Below are positions 54,886 through 63,545 of a stretch of 64,000 nucleotides of DNA, one piece after another (the first letter of the stretch is position 1; each line of letters opens with the position of its first letter). The position numbers were made by a program, and so were the translations under genes. The DNA lies in the NCBI RefSeq assembly GCF_024749045.1, contig NZ_CP087184.1:4092001-4156000 (forward strand), written 5' to 3'. The notes under the pieces are model-generated. The model searched no databases. It was not told the origin of the DNA and saw only the letters and a list, made by a program, of their open reading frames with translations. This DNA is from Pseudomonas sp. B21-028. GTDB lineage: Bacteria > Pseudomonadota > Gammaproteobacteria > Pseudomonadales > Pseudomonadaceae.

Positions 54886-55449
54886 TTAGATCTTGCCAAC
54901 CAGGTCCAGGGACGGAGCCAGGGTGGCCTCGCCTTCTTTCCACTTGGCTGGGCAGACTTCGCCAGGGTGAGCGGCGACGTACTGAGCGGCCTTGATCTTG
55001 CGCAGCAGCTCGGAAGCGTCACGGCCTACACCGCCGTCGTTGATTTCGACGATCTTGATCTGACCTTCAGGGTTGATCACGAAAGTACCGCGGTCAGCCA
55101 GGCCGGCTTCTTCGATCAGCACGTCGAAGTTGCGGGAGATGGTCAGGGTCGGGTCGCCGATCATGGTGTACTGGATCTTGCCGATGGCTGGCGAGGTGTT
55201 GTGCCAGGCCGCGTGGGCGAAGTGAGTGTCGGTCGACACGCTGTAGATCTCGACGCCCAGCTTCTGGAATTCGGCGTAGTTGTCGGCCAGGTCTTCCAGC
55301 TCGGTTGGGCAGACGAAGGTGAAGTCAGCCGGGTAGAAGAACACGACAGACCACTTGCCTTTCAGGTCGGCGTCCGACACTTCGACGAAAGCGCCGTTTT
55401 TGAATGCGGTAGCTTTGAACGGTTTAACTTGGCTGTTGATGACAGGCAT
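54886..55449 (-). CDS. ahpC: Alkyl hydroperoxide reductase subunit C (2-Cys peroxiredoxin)
   Basis: The 187-residue typical 2-Cys peroxiredoxin has the peroxidatic Cys47 in [11 protein letters not shown] and the resolving cysteine in GEVCPAKW near the C-terminus. It reduces H2O2, organic hydroperoxides and peroxynitrite, and is recycled by AhpF. GGAG precedes the ATG. An OxyR-like site lies about 70-105 nt upstream. Confidence 0.97.
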   Translation of the reverse strand: MPVINSQVKPFKATAFKNGAFVEVSDADLKGKWSVVFFYPADFTFVCPTELEDLADNYAEFQKLGVEIYSVSTDTHFAHAAWHNTSPAIGKIQYTMIGDPTLTISRNFDVLIEEAGLADRGTFVINPEGQIKIVEINDGGVGRDASELLRKIKAAQYVAAHPGEVCPAKWKEGEATLAPSLDLVGKI

Positions 55450-55517
55450 CGATGTTTCTCCATCAGGGTTGAAAAGTTGATGGAGGGAAGCTTACCCACT
55501 CATCCCCCAGCTGGCTC

Positions 55518-55554
55518 ATTGGCAAAGCTGATGCGAATAATTGGTTTTGGCTAT
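55518..55554. promoter_or_regulatory. Possible OxyR operator upstream of ahpC
   Basis: Four tetranucleotides spaced by exactly 7 nt read ATAG-N7-CAAT-N7-ATCA-N7-CAAT on the minus strand, against the OxyR consensus ATAG-N7-CTAT-N7-ATAG-N7-CTAT. That is 12 of 16 positions matched by my count. It lies 69-105 nt upstream of the ahpC start, where an activator would bind. Confidence 0.45.
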
Positions 55555-55582
55555 CAGGGAACTGTATAGATAGAAAAAATCT

Positions 55583-55613
55583 GTAGAAGCTGCCATAGCC
55601 TGGCAGCTTCTAC
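55583..55613 (-). terminator. Intrinsic terminator of gor
   Basis: GTAGAAGCTGCCA (55583-55595), loop TAGCC, perfect complement 55601-55613. On the minus strand it is followed by a T-run (complement of AAAAAA at 55574-55579). It begins about 10 nt after the gor stop. Confidence 0.92.
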
Positions 55614-55622
55614 GCAACAGCG

Positions 55623-56978
55623 TCAGGCCGCGGGTGTACGCATGGTGACGAACTCTTCGGCGGCGGTAGGATGCACGCCAATGGTTTCGTCAAAGTCGCG
55701 CTTGCTGGCGCCGGCCTTGAGGGCGATGGCCAGGCCCTGGACGATTTCCCCGGCGTCCGGGCCAACCATATGGCAACCCAGGACCTTGTCGGTCCGGGCA
55801 TCCACCACCAGTTTCATCAGCGTGCGCTCCTGGCAGTCGGTCAGGCTCAGCTTCATCGGCCGGAAACGGCTTTCGAAAATCTGCACCTCATGCCCCTCTT
55901 CCCTGGCCTGTTCCTCGGTCAGGCCGACCGTGCCGATGTTCGGCAGGCTGAACACCGCAGTGGGAATCATCCGGTAGTCCACCAGCCGGTACTGCTCAGG
56001 CTTGAACAAACGCCGCGCCACCGCCATGCCTTCGGCCAGGGCAACGGGTGTCAACTGTACGCGCCCGATCACGTCGCCAATGGCAAGGATCGACGGCTCG
56101 GTGGTCTCGTATTTTTCATTGACCTTTACAAAGCCTTTCTCATCCAGCGCGACAGCGGTGTTCTCCAGGCCGAGGTTATCGAGCATTGGCCGCCGGCCGG
56201 TGGCGTAGAAGACGCAATCGGTCAACAGCGTACGGCCGTCCTTGAGGGTCACTTCCAGGCTGCCATCGGCCTGCTTGTCGATGCGCTGGATATCGGCATT
56301 GAACTGCAGGTCCAGGCCCCGGCGCGTCAGCTCTTCGGCCAGATGCTTGCGCACGGCACCGTCAAAGCCGCGCAGGAACAGCTCGCCGCGATACAGCAAG
56401 GACGTCTGCGCGCCCATGCCGTGGAAAATCCCGGCGAACTCCACCGCGATGTAGCCACCTCCTACCACCAGCACGCGCTTGGGCAGTTCCTTGAGGAAGA
56501 AAGCTTCATTGGAACTGATGGCATGCTCGCGCCCCGGAATCTGCGGGATCACCGGCCAACCACCGGTGGCGACCAGGATGTGTCCGGCGGTATGGCGCTG
56601 GCCGTTGATCTCGACCTCATGGGGACCGGTAATCTTCGCATGGCCCTCATGCAACGCCACGCCGCTGTTGACCAGCAGGTTGCGATAGATGCCGTTGAGA
56701 CGGTTGATCTCCCGGTCCTTGTTGGCAATCAGCGTGGCCCAGTCAAAACTCGCCTCCCCCGCCGACCAGCCATAGGCCGAAGCCTGCTCGAAGTCTTCGG
56801 CATAATGGGCGCCGTAGACCAGCAGCTTCTTCGGCACGCAACCGACGTTTACGCAGGTACCGCCCAGATAACGGCTTTCCGCCACCGCCACCCTGGCGCC
56901 AAAACCGGCGGCAAACCGCGCAGCCCGCACACCACCGGAACCGGCGCCAATCACATACAGGTCAAAATCGTAGGCCAT
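55623..56978 (-). CDS. gor: Glutathione-disulfide reductase
   Basis: The 451-residue FAD/NADPH disulfide oxidoreductase has the FAD motif [13 protein letters not shown] (residues 11-23), the redox pair Cys42/Cys47 in [13 protein letters not shown], the NADPH motif [13 protein letters not shown], and a C-terminal [13 protein letters not shown] with the catalytic His-Glu. It regenerates glutathione. Its position behind ahpC, separated by a terminator, groups three peroxide and thiol defence genes on one strand. Confidence 0.95.
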   Translation of the reverse strand: MAYDFDLYVIGAGSGGVRAARFAAGFGARVAVAESRYLGGTCVNVGCVPKKLLVYGAHYAEDFEQASAYGWSAGEASFDWATLIANKDREINRLNGIYRNLLVNSGVALHEGHAKITGPHEVEINGQRHTAGHILVATGGWPVIPQIPGREHAISSNEAFFLKELPKRVLVVGGGYIAVEFAGIFHGMGAQTSLLYRGELFLRGFDGAVRKHLAEELTRRGLDLQFNADIQRIDKQADGSLEVTLKDGRTLLTDCVFYATGRRPMLDNLGLENTAVALDEKGFVKVNEKYETTEPSILAIGDVIGRVQLTPVALAEGMAVARRLFKPEQYRLVDYRMIPTAVFSLPNIGTVGLTEEQAREEGHEVQIFESRFRPMKLSLTDCQERTLMKLVVDARTDKVLGCHMVGPDAGEIVQGLAIALKAGASKRDFDETIGVHPTAAEEFVTMRTPAA

Positions 56979-57100
56979 TACTGTCTCCTTAGGCAGGCCA
57001 TCAGCATACCCGCTGTTTCCAGACGGGTCAGCGTTGCGTTGGTTATGGGGGCGGAAAATGGAAATGCCAGAGTGAGCTTCATCAAAGCCGAGCGCGGCTC

Positions 57101-57270
57101 CTGTGGCGAGGGATTCCTGTGGCGAGGGGATTTATCTGTGGCGAGGGGATTTATCCCCGCTGGGCTGCGAAGCAGCCCTAGAATCAGGCGACCTGGGTGT
57201 GTCAGACAGATTGAGTTGGTTGGTTTGGGGCTGCTTCTCAGCCCAGCGGGGATAAATCCCCTCGCCACAG
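57101..57270. repeat. Long inverted-repeat element with a triplicated left edge
   Basis: A complete copy of the element (57136-57270) is preceded by two extra partial left edges, so TGTGGCGAGGG starts at 57102, 57119 and 57137. Both extra copies stop after ATT or ATTTATC. It lies in the 378-nt gap between gor and the galU terminator; the stretch 56979-57100 is the gor promoter region with no gene. Confidence 0.85.
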
Positions 57271-57306
57271 GGTTCTATGCCAGCCGTGGCAATATACTTG
57301 CCCCAA

Positions 57307-57339
57307 AAAAAACGCCCCGAACCAGTCGGGGCGTTTTTT
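57307..57339 (-). terminator. Intrinsic terminator of galU
   Basis: AAAAAACGCCCCGA, loop ACCAG, TCGGGGCGTTTTTT: a perfect 14-bp stem with T-runs in both directions, 18 nt beyond the galU stop. Confidence 0.93.
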
Positions 57340-57356
57340 TCAGTCGCGGTGGGCTA

Positions 57357-58196
57357 TCAGTAAGCCTTGCCGGTCTTGTAGAAGTTCTCGAAGCAGAAGT
57401 TGGTCGCGTCGATGTAGCCTTCGGCACCACCGCAGTCGAAACGCTTGCCCTTGAACTTGTAGGCCATGACGCAGCCGTTCTGGGCCTGTTTCATCAAAGC
57501 GTCGGTGATCTGGATTTCACCACCCTTGCCTGGTTCGGTCTGTTCGATCAAGTCGAAGATGTCCGGCGTCAGGATGTAGCGGCCGATGATTGCCAGATTC
57601 GACGGAGCGTCTTCAGGCTTTGGTTTTTCAACCATGCTGTGCACGCGATAGATGTCGTCGCGGATCATTTCGCCGGCGATCACGCCGTACTTGTTGGTTT
57701 CCTGCGGATCGACTTCCTGGATCGCCACGATGGAGCAGCGGAACTGCTTGTACAGCTTGACCATCTGGGTCAGCACGCCGTCGCCTTCCAGGTTGACGCA
57801 CAGGTCGTCCGCCAGCACCACGGCGAAGGGTTCGTCGCCGATCAATGGGCGGCCGGTCAGGATCGCGTGGCCCAGGCCTTTCATTTCGGTCTGGCGGGTG
57901 TAGGAGAACGAACACTCATCCAGCAGTTTGCGGATACCGACCAGGTATTTTTCCTTGTCGGTGCCCTTGATCTGGTTTTCCAGCTCGTAGCTGATGTCGA
58001 AATGGTCTTCCAGCGCGCGCTTGCCACGGCCGGTCACGATGGAGATTTCCGTCAGGCCCGCATCGAGGGCTTCTTCGACACCGTACTGGATCAGTGGCTT
58101 GTTCACCACCGGCAGCATTTCTTTGGGCATGGCCTTAGTCGCTGGCAGGAAGCGAGTACCGTAACCGGCTGCTGGGAACAAGCATTTCTTGATCAT
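57357..58196 (-). CDS. galU: UTP-glucose-1-phosphate uridylyltransferase
   Basis: The 279-residue nucleotidyltransferase has the N-terminal loop FPAAGYGTRFLPATKAMPKEMLP (residues 7-29) that binds UTP, the lysine-containing VEKPKPEDAPSN region, and the C-terminal FDCGGAEGYIDATNF. It makes UDP-glucose for LPS core, exopolysaccharide and trehalose routes. It is a single gene with its own terminator. Confidence 0.96.
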   Translation of the reverse strand: MIKKCLFPAAGYGTRFLPATKAMPKEMLPVVNKPLIQYGVEEALDAGLTEISIVTGRGKRALEDHFDISYELENQIKGTDKEKYLVGIRKLLDECSFSYTRQTEMKGLGHAILTGRPLIGDEPFAVVLADDLCVNLEGDGVLTQMVKLYKQFRCSIVAIQEVDPQETNKYGVIAGEMIRDDIYRVHSMVEKPKPEDAPSNLAIIGRYILTPDIFDLIEQTEPGKGGEIQITDALMKQAQNGCVMAYKFKGKRFDCGGAEGYIDATNFCFENFYKTGKAY

Positions 58197-58430
58197 ATGA
58201 ATCCTTTAAAAGGCGGTGTGTACGACGAGTTTCGGCGCAGTCTAATCAGGCCGCAGGCACCTTACAATGCCCGCACTGGCCAACCGATGCCATCATAGAG
58301 AAATAAACCGGCGGATAGTTCAATCGCCTTTCGTTTCGGGGGTTCAACGGTACAACTGCAAGCCCGCTGGCACCGTTTGCGTGCATTTGGCGTATCATGA
58401 CGCCCTTGATCCCGCCAATGAGGCAGCTAG

Positions 58431-58646
58431 ATGTCGGCAACACGAAACGCAAACGGTTATTCGGTCAGTCAGGACAAGGACGGCCAGTGGTGGATTGTCA
58501 ATTACCATGGCGAGCAGGTTGCCGGTCCCCTGCCCACCAAGACCATGGCGGTGGAAGTGGCCGCGGTGTTCCAGGATGAGCGCGCTGCTCCTGCGGCCAA
58601 AGAGCGTGAAAAAGCTCCGGCACGCACCGATCGCCGCAAGAAATAA
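58431..58646 (+). CDS. Conserved small protein of unknown function
   Basis: The 71-residue protein is MSATRNANGYSVSQDKDGQW followed by a compact domain with GEQVAGPLPTKTMAVEVAAVF, then an Ala/Lys/Arg-rich tail (KEREKAPARTDRRKK). The Trp-Trp stretch and short strands suggest a small beta fold like DUF2188 proteins, but I am not sure. GAGG lies 7 nt before the ATG. No neighbour on the same strand within 100 nt, and no signal peptide. Confidence 0.72.
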   Translation: MSATRNANGYSVSQDKDGQWWIVNYHGEQVAGPLPTKTMAVEVAAVFQDERAAPAAKEREKAPARTDRRKK

Positions 58647-58764
58647 AGTCGGACAGGCCTGCGTCAATCACCTCGCGGCATGGGTGCAGGCCCGTTGTTT
58701 ATCTGTACCGAATTGACCATTCGCTATAACCTCGCGCTGTCCCTTCCCTTTCGATGACCACTCC

Positions 58765-59046
58765 ATGAAAAAGTTTCTGGCGCTGTTTACGGTCCTGGCC
58801 CTGGCGGGTTGTGCCTCAACGGAAAATACCTACCTGGCCAACGGCGAGCAGGGCCTGACCATCGACTGTTCAGGCGAAGCCAATTCCTGGGCCACGTGCT
58901 ATGAAAAGGCAGATGCCTCCTGTGCCGGCACCGGCTACCGTATCGTCGGCACCGATGGTACGCCCCAGGCCAAGGAAAGCGAGAAGACTCTGGGCGTGGA
59001 TGTCGGCAACTTCACCAGCCGCAGTGTCGTGGTGGTATGCAAGTAA
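58765..59046 (+). CDS. Small lipoprotein
   Basis: The 93-residue protein has a lipoprotein signal MKKFLALFTVLALAGC (Cys16). The mature part has four more cysteines, in IDCSG, ATCYEKAD, ASCAGTGY and the C-terminal VVCK, suggesting two disulfides. Alanine at +2 predicts the outer membrane. The CSG...CYxKAxxxC pattern is common among small pseudomonad lipoproteins of unknown role. It is convergent with another lipoprotein gene. Confidence 0.85.
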   Translation: MKKFLALFTVLALAGCASTENTYLANGEQGLTIDCSGEANSWATCYEKADASCAGTGYRIVGTDGTPQAKESEKTLGVDVGNFTSRSVVVVCK

Positions 59047-59072
59047 GATCCAGGCGAACCTGAAACCCTTCC

Positions 59073-59423
59073 TCAGCCGGAAATGCAGGCGTTGGCCGCA
59101 GCCTGCACATCCCCCGGACGCACCGGTACATTGGACATGCTTTCATGCAGCTTGATGCTGCTGCCGCTGGAACGTTCGTCAATGTCGAACACCGCTGCCG
59201 GCAGGCTCGAAAGTTTGCCGGGAACGATCAGGCGGACGCCGTTCTTGTGGGGTTCCATCTGCAACGCGCCGCGGCTGTCGGCCAGCTTGTCGGCAACGCA
59301 TTTGGCATATTCGTGGGGTTTCTTACCGGAGATGACACTCATGGTGGGCGGCGTCTGGTTGATGTCCGATACCGATGCACATCCACTCACGGCCAATGCC
59401 AACACCCACGCACTACGCTTCAT
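59073..59423 (-). CDS. Small lipoprotein
   Basis: The 116-residue protein has a lipobox ending AVSGC (Cys15) and a mature domain with SGKKPHEYAKCVADKLADSR, then GVRLIVPG and RSSGSSIKLHESM. ATG 59423 follows GGAGGAATCAT, a good ribosome-binding site; a longer frame to 59507 is rejected because it hides the lipoprotein signal. The function is unknown; close homologues seem confined to pseudomonads as far as I recall. Confidence 0.85.
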   Translation of the reverse strand: MKRSAWVLALAVSGCASVSDINQTPPTMSVISGKKPHEYAKCVADKLADSRGALQMEPHKNGVRLIVPGKLSSLPAAVFDIDERSSGSSIKLHESMSNVPVRPGDVQAAANACISG

Positions 59424-59630
59424 ATGATTCCTCCGGCAAAGACCCTCCGACAGTGTAGAGGCCGTTTTTATCCGGCGCCCTGCACTTTTTTTATGAGGCA
59501 GCGCCACGTTGAATCGGCAAAGCCACGTCGAGGACCGGCTATTTAGCCCTCGGTGCTGATAAACTGCGTCCCATTATTGCAGCCCCCTACCGTGTCGAGC
59601 GTGTAGAAAAAAGCCCTTCTGGAGGCGCCC

Positions 59631-59933
59631 ATGAAATTCATCCACCAACGCGAGCATCTCAACGAAGACGATATTGTCGTCATCGAATGCTCCCAGACGT
59701 GCAACATCCGCCTGATGAACGATGCGAACTTCCGCAGTTTCAAGAATGGCGGGCGCCACACTTACCACGGCGGCGCGTTCGATACGTTCCCGGCGCGGAT
59801 CACCGCACCGAGCACTGGTTTCTGGAACATCACCATCGACACCGTCAACCGCCGGGCCATCAGCGTCACGCGCAAGCCGACCCTGACCCACAAGATCAAA
59901 ATCATCCGGCGCTCCAGCTCGAAACTGAGCTGA
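59631..59933 (+). CDS. DUF1883 domain-containing protein
   Basis: The 100-residue protein spans a single small beta-rich domain, MKFIHQREHLNEDDIVVIEC then SQTCNIRLMNDANFRSFKNG and GGAFDTFPARITAPSTGFWN. It ends in a basic tail (HKIKIIRRSSSKLS). It fits DUF1883, sometimes found fused to TIR domains, whose role is unknown. GGAGG precedes the ATG. A second small gene follows 26 nt later on the same strand. Confidence 0.82.
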   Translation: MKFIHQREHLNEDDIVVIECSQTCNIRLMNDANFRSFKNGGRHTYHGGAFDTFPARITAPSTGFWNITIDTVNRRAISVTRKPTLTHKIKIIRRSSSKLS

Positions 59934-59959
59934 GCCCCCCTGCTCACATAGGCAAAACC

Positions 59960-60130
59960 GTGACCCAGACAACCAAATACGTCATCAAGTACAAACTCAA
60001 CGGCGAACGCCGCTTCGAGTTCGCGCAGCTGGAAACCGGCACCGAAGAAGAAGCCCGGGCGGCGCTGGAAGCATTGCATGGAGAGATTGGCGATGTGATC
60101 AGCGAGGTCAAGGTCAGCAAGGCTTTGTAA
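59960..60130 (+). CDS. Small conserved hypothetical protein (GTG start)
   Basis: A 56-residue frame starts at GTG 59960: VTQTTKYVIKYKLNGERRFE, then FAQLETGTEEEARAALEALH and a final GDVISEVKVSKAL. The beta-alpha-beta pattern and acidic/basic spacing look like a genuine small protein. The frame is open upstream, but the earlier part is a shadow of the DUF1883 gene. The ribosome-binding site is weak (AGG at 59950). Function not recognised. Confidence 0.65.
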   Translation: MTQTTKYVIKYKLNGERRFEFAQLETGTEEEARAALEALHGEIGDVISEVKVSKAL

Positions 60131-60140
60131 ACCCACTGTT

Positions 60141-60273
60141 TGTGGCGAGGGGATTTATCCCCGCTGGGCTGCACAGCAGCCCTAAACCAGGCGACTGACG
60201 TGTATCAGACAGATTTGAGTGTATTGTTTTGGGGCCGCTTCGCAGCCCAGCGGGGATAAATCCCCTCGCCACA
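60141..60273. repeat. Long inverted-repeat element
   Basis: A complete copy: TGTGGCGAGGGGATTTATCC, GCTGGGCTGCACAGCAGCCC, the centre with GTGTATCAGACAGATT, then the complementary arms. The centre is inverted relative to copies 1 and 2, showing insertion in either orientation. It fills much of the 262-nt gap before the repair cluster. Confidence 0.87.
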
Positions 60274-60392
60274 GGGTGATGCGGTGTGAAGGATGGTCCC
60301 GGTCCAGGATAGAACATTGACCGCAAGCCCCGGAGTGTTGACCAACAGAACACCCGCCAGACTGCCCGATCCTATTCCCCAGGATTGCCACC

Positions 60393-61115
60393 ATGTCCTC
60401 TACTTCGCATTCGCTGACCCAGTCCACCGATGCAATCGACCAGCCAGCCCTGGAACAGAGCCTCGAGCAGGATGGCAGCGGCGTGCTTCGCGGTCTGCTG
60501 TCGGCAACTCAATGCCGACAGCTCGGCAGCCTGTACGCGCAGCCCGGGCTGTTCCGTTCCCGGGTAATCATGGCCCGCCACGGATTCGGGCGCGGCGAAT
60601 ATCAGTATTTCCGCTACCCGTTGCCCGCTATCGTCCAGCAACTGCGTGAAGCGTTGTATCCGCTGCTGGTCCCTCTGGCCAATCGCTGGAACGAACGCAT
60701 GGGCCTTGAGGTGAGATATCCCGATGCGCACTGCGATTTCATCCAGCACTGCCATGGCGCCGGGCAACAGCGTCCGACGCCGTTGCTGCTGCAATACGGC
60801 CCCCAGGATTACAACTGCCTGCACCAGGATCTGTACGGCGAACAGGTGTTTCCGTTGCAGGTGGCGATCTTGCTGTCGGAACCGGACCAGGACTTTACCG
60901 GCGGCGAGTTCGTACTCACCGAACAACGCCCGCGCATGCAGTCGCGTCCCCAGGTCATCGGTCTGAAACAGGGCGATGCCGTGGTGTTTGCCGTGCATCA
61001 ACGGCCGGTCAAAGGCGTTCGCGGTTATTATCGGGTGAACATGCGCCATGGCGTCAGCCGCGTGCACAGCGGCCAACGGCACACCCTCGGAATCATTTTT
61101 CATGATGCGCAATGA
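60393..61115 (+). CDS. 2-oxoglutarate/Fe(II)-dependent oxygenase
   Basis: The 240-residue double-stranded beta-helix protein has the iron triad His144-x-Asp146 (LHQDLYG) and His219, with the 2-oxoglutarate arginine at Arg223 (RHGVSRV). It lacks the AlkB N-terminal lid and is nearer to prolyl-hydroxylase-like Fe2OG proteins. It overlaps alkB by 14 nt and heads the alkB-ada cluster, so a role in alkylation repair, or hydroxylation of a repair or translation protein, is inferred. AGGA lies about 10 nt upstream of the ATG. Confidence 0.85.
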   Translation: MSSTSHSLTQSTDAIDQPALEQSLEQDGSGVLRGLLSATQCRQLGSLYAQPGLFRSRVIMARHGFGRGEYQYFRYPLPAIVQQLREALYPLLVPLANRWNERMGLEVRYPDAHCDFIQHCHGAGQQRPTPLLLQYGPQDYNCLHQDLYGEQVFPLQVAILLSEPDQDFTGGEFVLTEQRPRMQSRPQVIGLKQGDAVVFAVHQRPVKGVRGYYRVNMRHGVSRVHSGQRHTLGIIFHDAQ

Positions 61116-61782
61116 CGACAACCCGATCACCCTGGACCTGTTCGCTGACGAACCGTCGGCGACAGCCGGGCAGATCGAACAGATCGGCCAGCAGGCGTTC
61201 GTGCTCCGCGGCTTCGCCCTGCCTTGGCTGGAGCGGTTGCTGCCGGCCCTGGAAACGGTCTTGCAGACCGCGCCGTTCCGGCAGATGGTCACCCCCGGCG
61301 GTTTCACCATGTCGGTGGCCCTGAGCAGTTGCGGGGCGTTGGGCTGGACCACCGACCGCAGCGGCTATCGCTACACCACCCATGACCCACAGTCCGGCCG
61401 GCCCTGGCCGGACATGCCGGTGTTGTTCCGCGAACTGGCCCAGGCCGCTGCCCGGGCTGCGCATTTCGAGCATTTCGAACCCGATGCCTGCCTGATCAAC
61501 CGCTACGTGCCGGGGGCGCGGATGTCGTTGCATCAGGACAAGAATGAACGCAGCCTCTGCGCCCCCATCGTCTCGATGTCCCTGGGCCTGCCGGCGGTGT
61601 TCCAGTTCGGCGGATTCGAGCGCAGCGACAAGGCCTTGCGCGTTCCACTCTTCCATGGCGACATCGTGGTCTGGGGTGGTGTCGACCGGCTGCGTTACCA
61701 CGGCGTATTGCCGCTCAAGGATGGTCAGCATCCACGGCTGGGCGCGCAGCGGATCAACCTGACATTCCGCACCGCCGGATAA
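61102..61782 (+). CDS. alkB: DNA oxidative demethylase AlkB
   Basis: The 226-residue AlkB has the iron ligands His144 and Asp146 (LHQDKNE) and His200, and the terminal 2-oxoglutarate arginines in RINLTFR (Arg217, Arg223). The substrate-lid region GWTTDRSGYRYTTHDP is at residues 81-96. It removes 1-methyladenine and 3-methylcytosine damage. The start ATG 61102 (or 61105) lies inside the end of the upstream oxygenase gene. The earlier frame to 61048 would overlap more and is unlikely. Confidence 0.93.
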   Translation: MMRNDDNPITLDLFADEPSATAGQIEQIGQQAFVLRGFALPWLERLLPALETVLQTAPFRQMVTPGGFTMSVALSSCGALGWTTDRSGYRYTTHDPQSGRPWPDMPVLFRELAQAAARAAHFEHFEPDACLINRYVPGARMSLHQDKNERSLCAPIVSMSLGLPAVFQFGGFERSDKALRVPLFHGDIVVWGGVDRLRYHGVLPLKDGQHPRLGAQRINLTFRTAG

Positions 61783-61855
61783 CCATGCAGAATTCAACCG
61801 CAAGACCCGGAGTGTCGTTCTTCCGCTGGCTGGTTACCGTAGCCAAAACGGGCCA

Positions 61856-62944
61856 ATGGACAAAACGACCATGAACACCACTTCGAACACCCTCGCCCCT
61901 GAACTCGACCCTCGCTGGGCCGCCGTGCTCGCCCGGGACCCACGCGCCGACGGGCAATTCGTCTACGGCGTGAAAACCACCGGCATCTACTGTCACCCCA
62001 GCAGCCTGTCGCGTCTGCCCAATCCGCGCAACGTCGAATTCTTCGACACGCCGGAACAGGCCCAGGCAGCCGGCTATCGCCCCAGCAAACGCGCCGCCAG
62101 GGACCAGACCCAGGTGGCCGCCCAACAAGCCGCCCGGGTCGCGGCGGCCTGTCGGCAGATCGAGGCGGCGGAAGAACTGCCAGGGCTCAATGAACTGGCG
62201 CAAAGCGCTGGCTTGAGCCCCTTCCACTTCCACCGGATCTTCAAGACCGTTACCGGCCTGACTCCCAAGGGCTATGCCGCCGCCCACCGTTCGCGCAAGT
62301 TGCGCGAACGCCTGGCCGATGCCGGGACCGTCACCGAAGCGTTGTACGACGCCGGTTTCAATTCCAACAGCCGCTTTTACGAAGCAGCCGATAAAGTGCT
62401 GGGCATGAAACCCGCCGACTACCGTGCCGCCGGGCAGAACACCGACATCCGCTTCGCCGTCGGGCAATGTTCCCTGGGGGCGATCCTGGTGGCGCAGAGT
62501 GAACGAGGCGTGTGCGCCATCTTGCTGGGGGACGACCCCGACGCGCTGGTCCGCGACCTGCAGGACAAATTCCGTCGCGCCAACCTGATCGGCGCCGACC
62601 GGGAGTTCGAGCAACTGGTCGCCCAGGTGGTCGGCTTCATCGAGGCGCCCGCCCTGGGCCTGAACCTGCCCCTGGATTTGCAGGGCACGGCGTTCCAGGA
62701 GCGGGTCTGGCAGGCCTTGCGGGAGATTCCACCGGGCAGCACCGCCAGCTACGCCGAGATCGCCCAGCGCATCGGCCTGCCCAAGGCCGTGCGCGCGGTG
62801 GCCCAGGCCTGTGGCGCCAACAGCCTGGCCGTGGCGATCCCCTGTCACCGGGTGGTGCGCAGCGACGGCAACCTTTCGGGCTATCGCTGGGGCGTGGAGC
62901 GCAAGCGTCAGTTGCTGGCGCTGGAGCGCTCGTCCGCGGACTGA
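61856..62944 (+). CDS. ada: Ada-like regulator/O6-methylguanine-DNA methyltransferase with degenerate zinc site
   Basis: The 362-residue protein has full Ada architecture. It comprises an N-terminal methylphosphotriester-type domain (about residues 15-85), an AraC-type HTH (about 105-190, with SPFHFHRIFKTVTGLTPKGY), and a C-terminal O6-methylguanine methyltransferase whose acceptor is Cys330 in AIPCHRV. By alignment with E. coli Ada (Cys38, 42, 69, 72) only the first zinc ligand survives, as Cys46 (GIYCHPSS). The others are Ser50, Ser77 and Ala80. Zinc binding and the methylation switch at the N-terminus are probably lost or altered, while guanine repair should persist. It starts 73 nt after alkB. 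ATG 61871 is an alternative start. Confidence 0.9.
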   Translation: MDKTTMNTTSNTLAPELDPRWAAVLARDPRADGQFVYGVKTTGIYCHPSSLSRLPNPRNVEFFDTPEQAQAAGYRPSKRAARDQTQVAAQQAARVAAACRQIEAAEELPGLNELAQSAGLSPFHFHRIFKTVTGLTPKGYAAAHRSRKLRERLADAGTVTEALYDAGFNSNSRFYEAADKVLGMKPADYRAAGQNTDIRFAVGQCSLGAILVAQSERGVCAILLGDDPDALVRDLQDKFRRANLIGADREFEQLVAQVVGFIEAPALGLNLPLDLQGTAFQERVWQALREIPPGSTASYAEIAQRIGLPKAVRAVAQACGANSLAVAIPCHRVVRSDGNLSGYRWGVERKRQLLALERSSAD

Positions 62945-63396
62945 ACGCCGATGTAGATCGCCACCGAATCGGGGCCGCTGTAGACCTCGAAATCGGTGGC
63001 GAAGCGGCGCAGGGTCTGCGGGTTGTCGGCGAAATACGCCCAGATCAGGCCCCAGGTCTGGATCACGCAGTCGGGCATCGGCCCCTTGGCCGAGAACACC
63101 AGATAATCCCCGCCCTCGATGTCCACGGCGGGGTAGCCTGGACTCGTCGCATCGACCTCCACCCCGGCCGTCACATCAAAGTGCCCGGTCGCATCGGACT
63201 CATAGTTGGAATAGACCCCATAGACGAACGACTCCGAGCGCCTGGCCGGAATCCGGTCGAACAGCCCCTCGGTGAAGAACCGCTCCCACATCGGACCGAT
63301 CCTTGCCGTGTCGGGTTGTTGCTCATCGGAGTTGCGGGTACGGACTTGCAAACCCGCCACGCTGAAGGGTTCGACTGCCTTGAGTTTTACGTCCAT
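62908..63396 (-). CDS. GyrI-like effector-binding domain protein
   Basis: The 162-residue stand-alone protein has a BmrR/Rob/GyrI-type effector-binding fold. MDVKLKAVEPFSVAGLQVRT at the N-terminus, FVYGVYSNYESDATGHFDVTAG in the middle, and YLVFSAKGPMPDCVIQTW then YSGPDSVAIYIGV at the end match the family pattern. There is no HTH. Such proteins may bind small cationic compounds. Its 3' end overlaps the ada 3' end by 37 nt in convergent orientation. AGGAG lies 8 nt before the ATG. Confidence 0.85.
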   Translation of the reverse strand: MDVKLKAVEPFSVAGLQVRTRNSDEQQPDTARIGPMWERFFTEGLFDRIPARRSESFVYGVYSNYESDATGHFDVTAGVEVDATSPGYPAVDIEGGDYLVFSAKGPMPDCVIQTWGLIWAYFADNPQTLRRFATDFEVYSGPDSVAIYIGVQSADERSSASN

Positions 63397-63545
63397 GGCT
63401 AAGGCTCCTGAGTAAGTGAAGCACGCATGGTAATCCTCTCGCCCGAGGGATCAAGCGCTGGCCTTCGATTGAAAAACTCGACTGGCCCTGGCGGGGTCAC
63501 ACCTGCTACAAACAGGGTTTCTTGCCCTGCCGGAGCACCTTGCAC

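Noticed and set aside
55671..58298. 875-residue plus-strand frame across gor and galU
   Set aside because: Runs antisense through two conserved enzymes, a repeat and a terminator.
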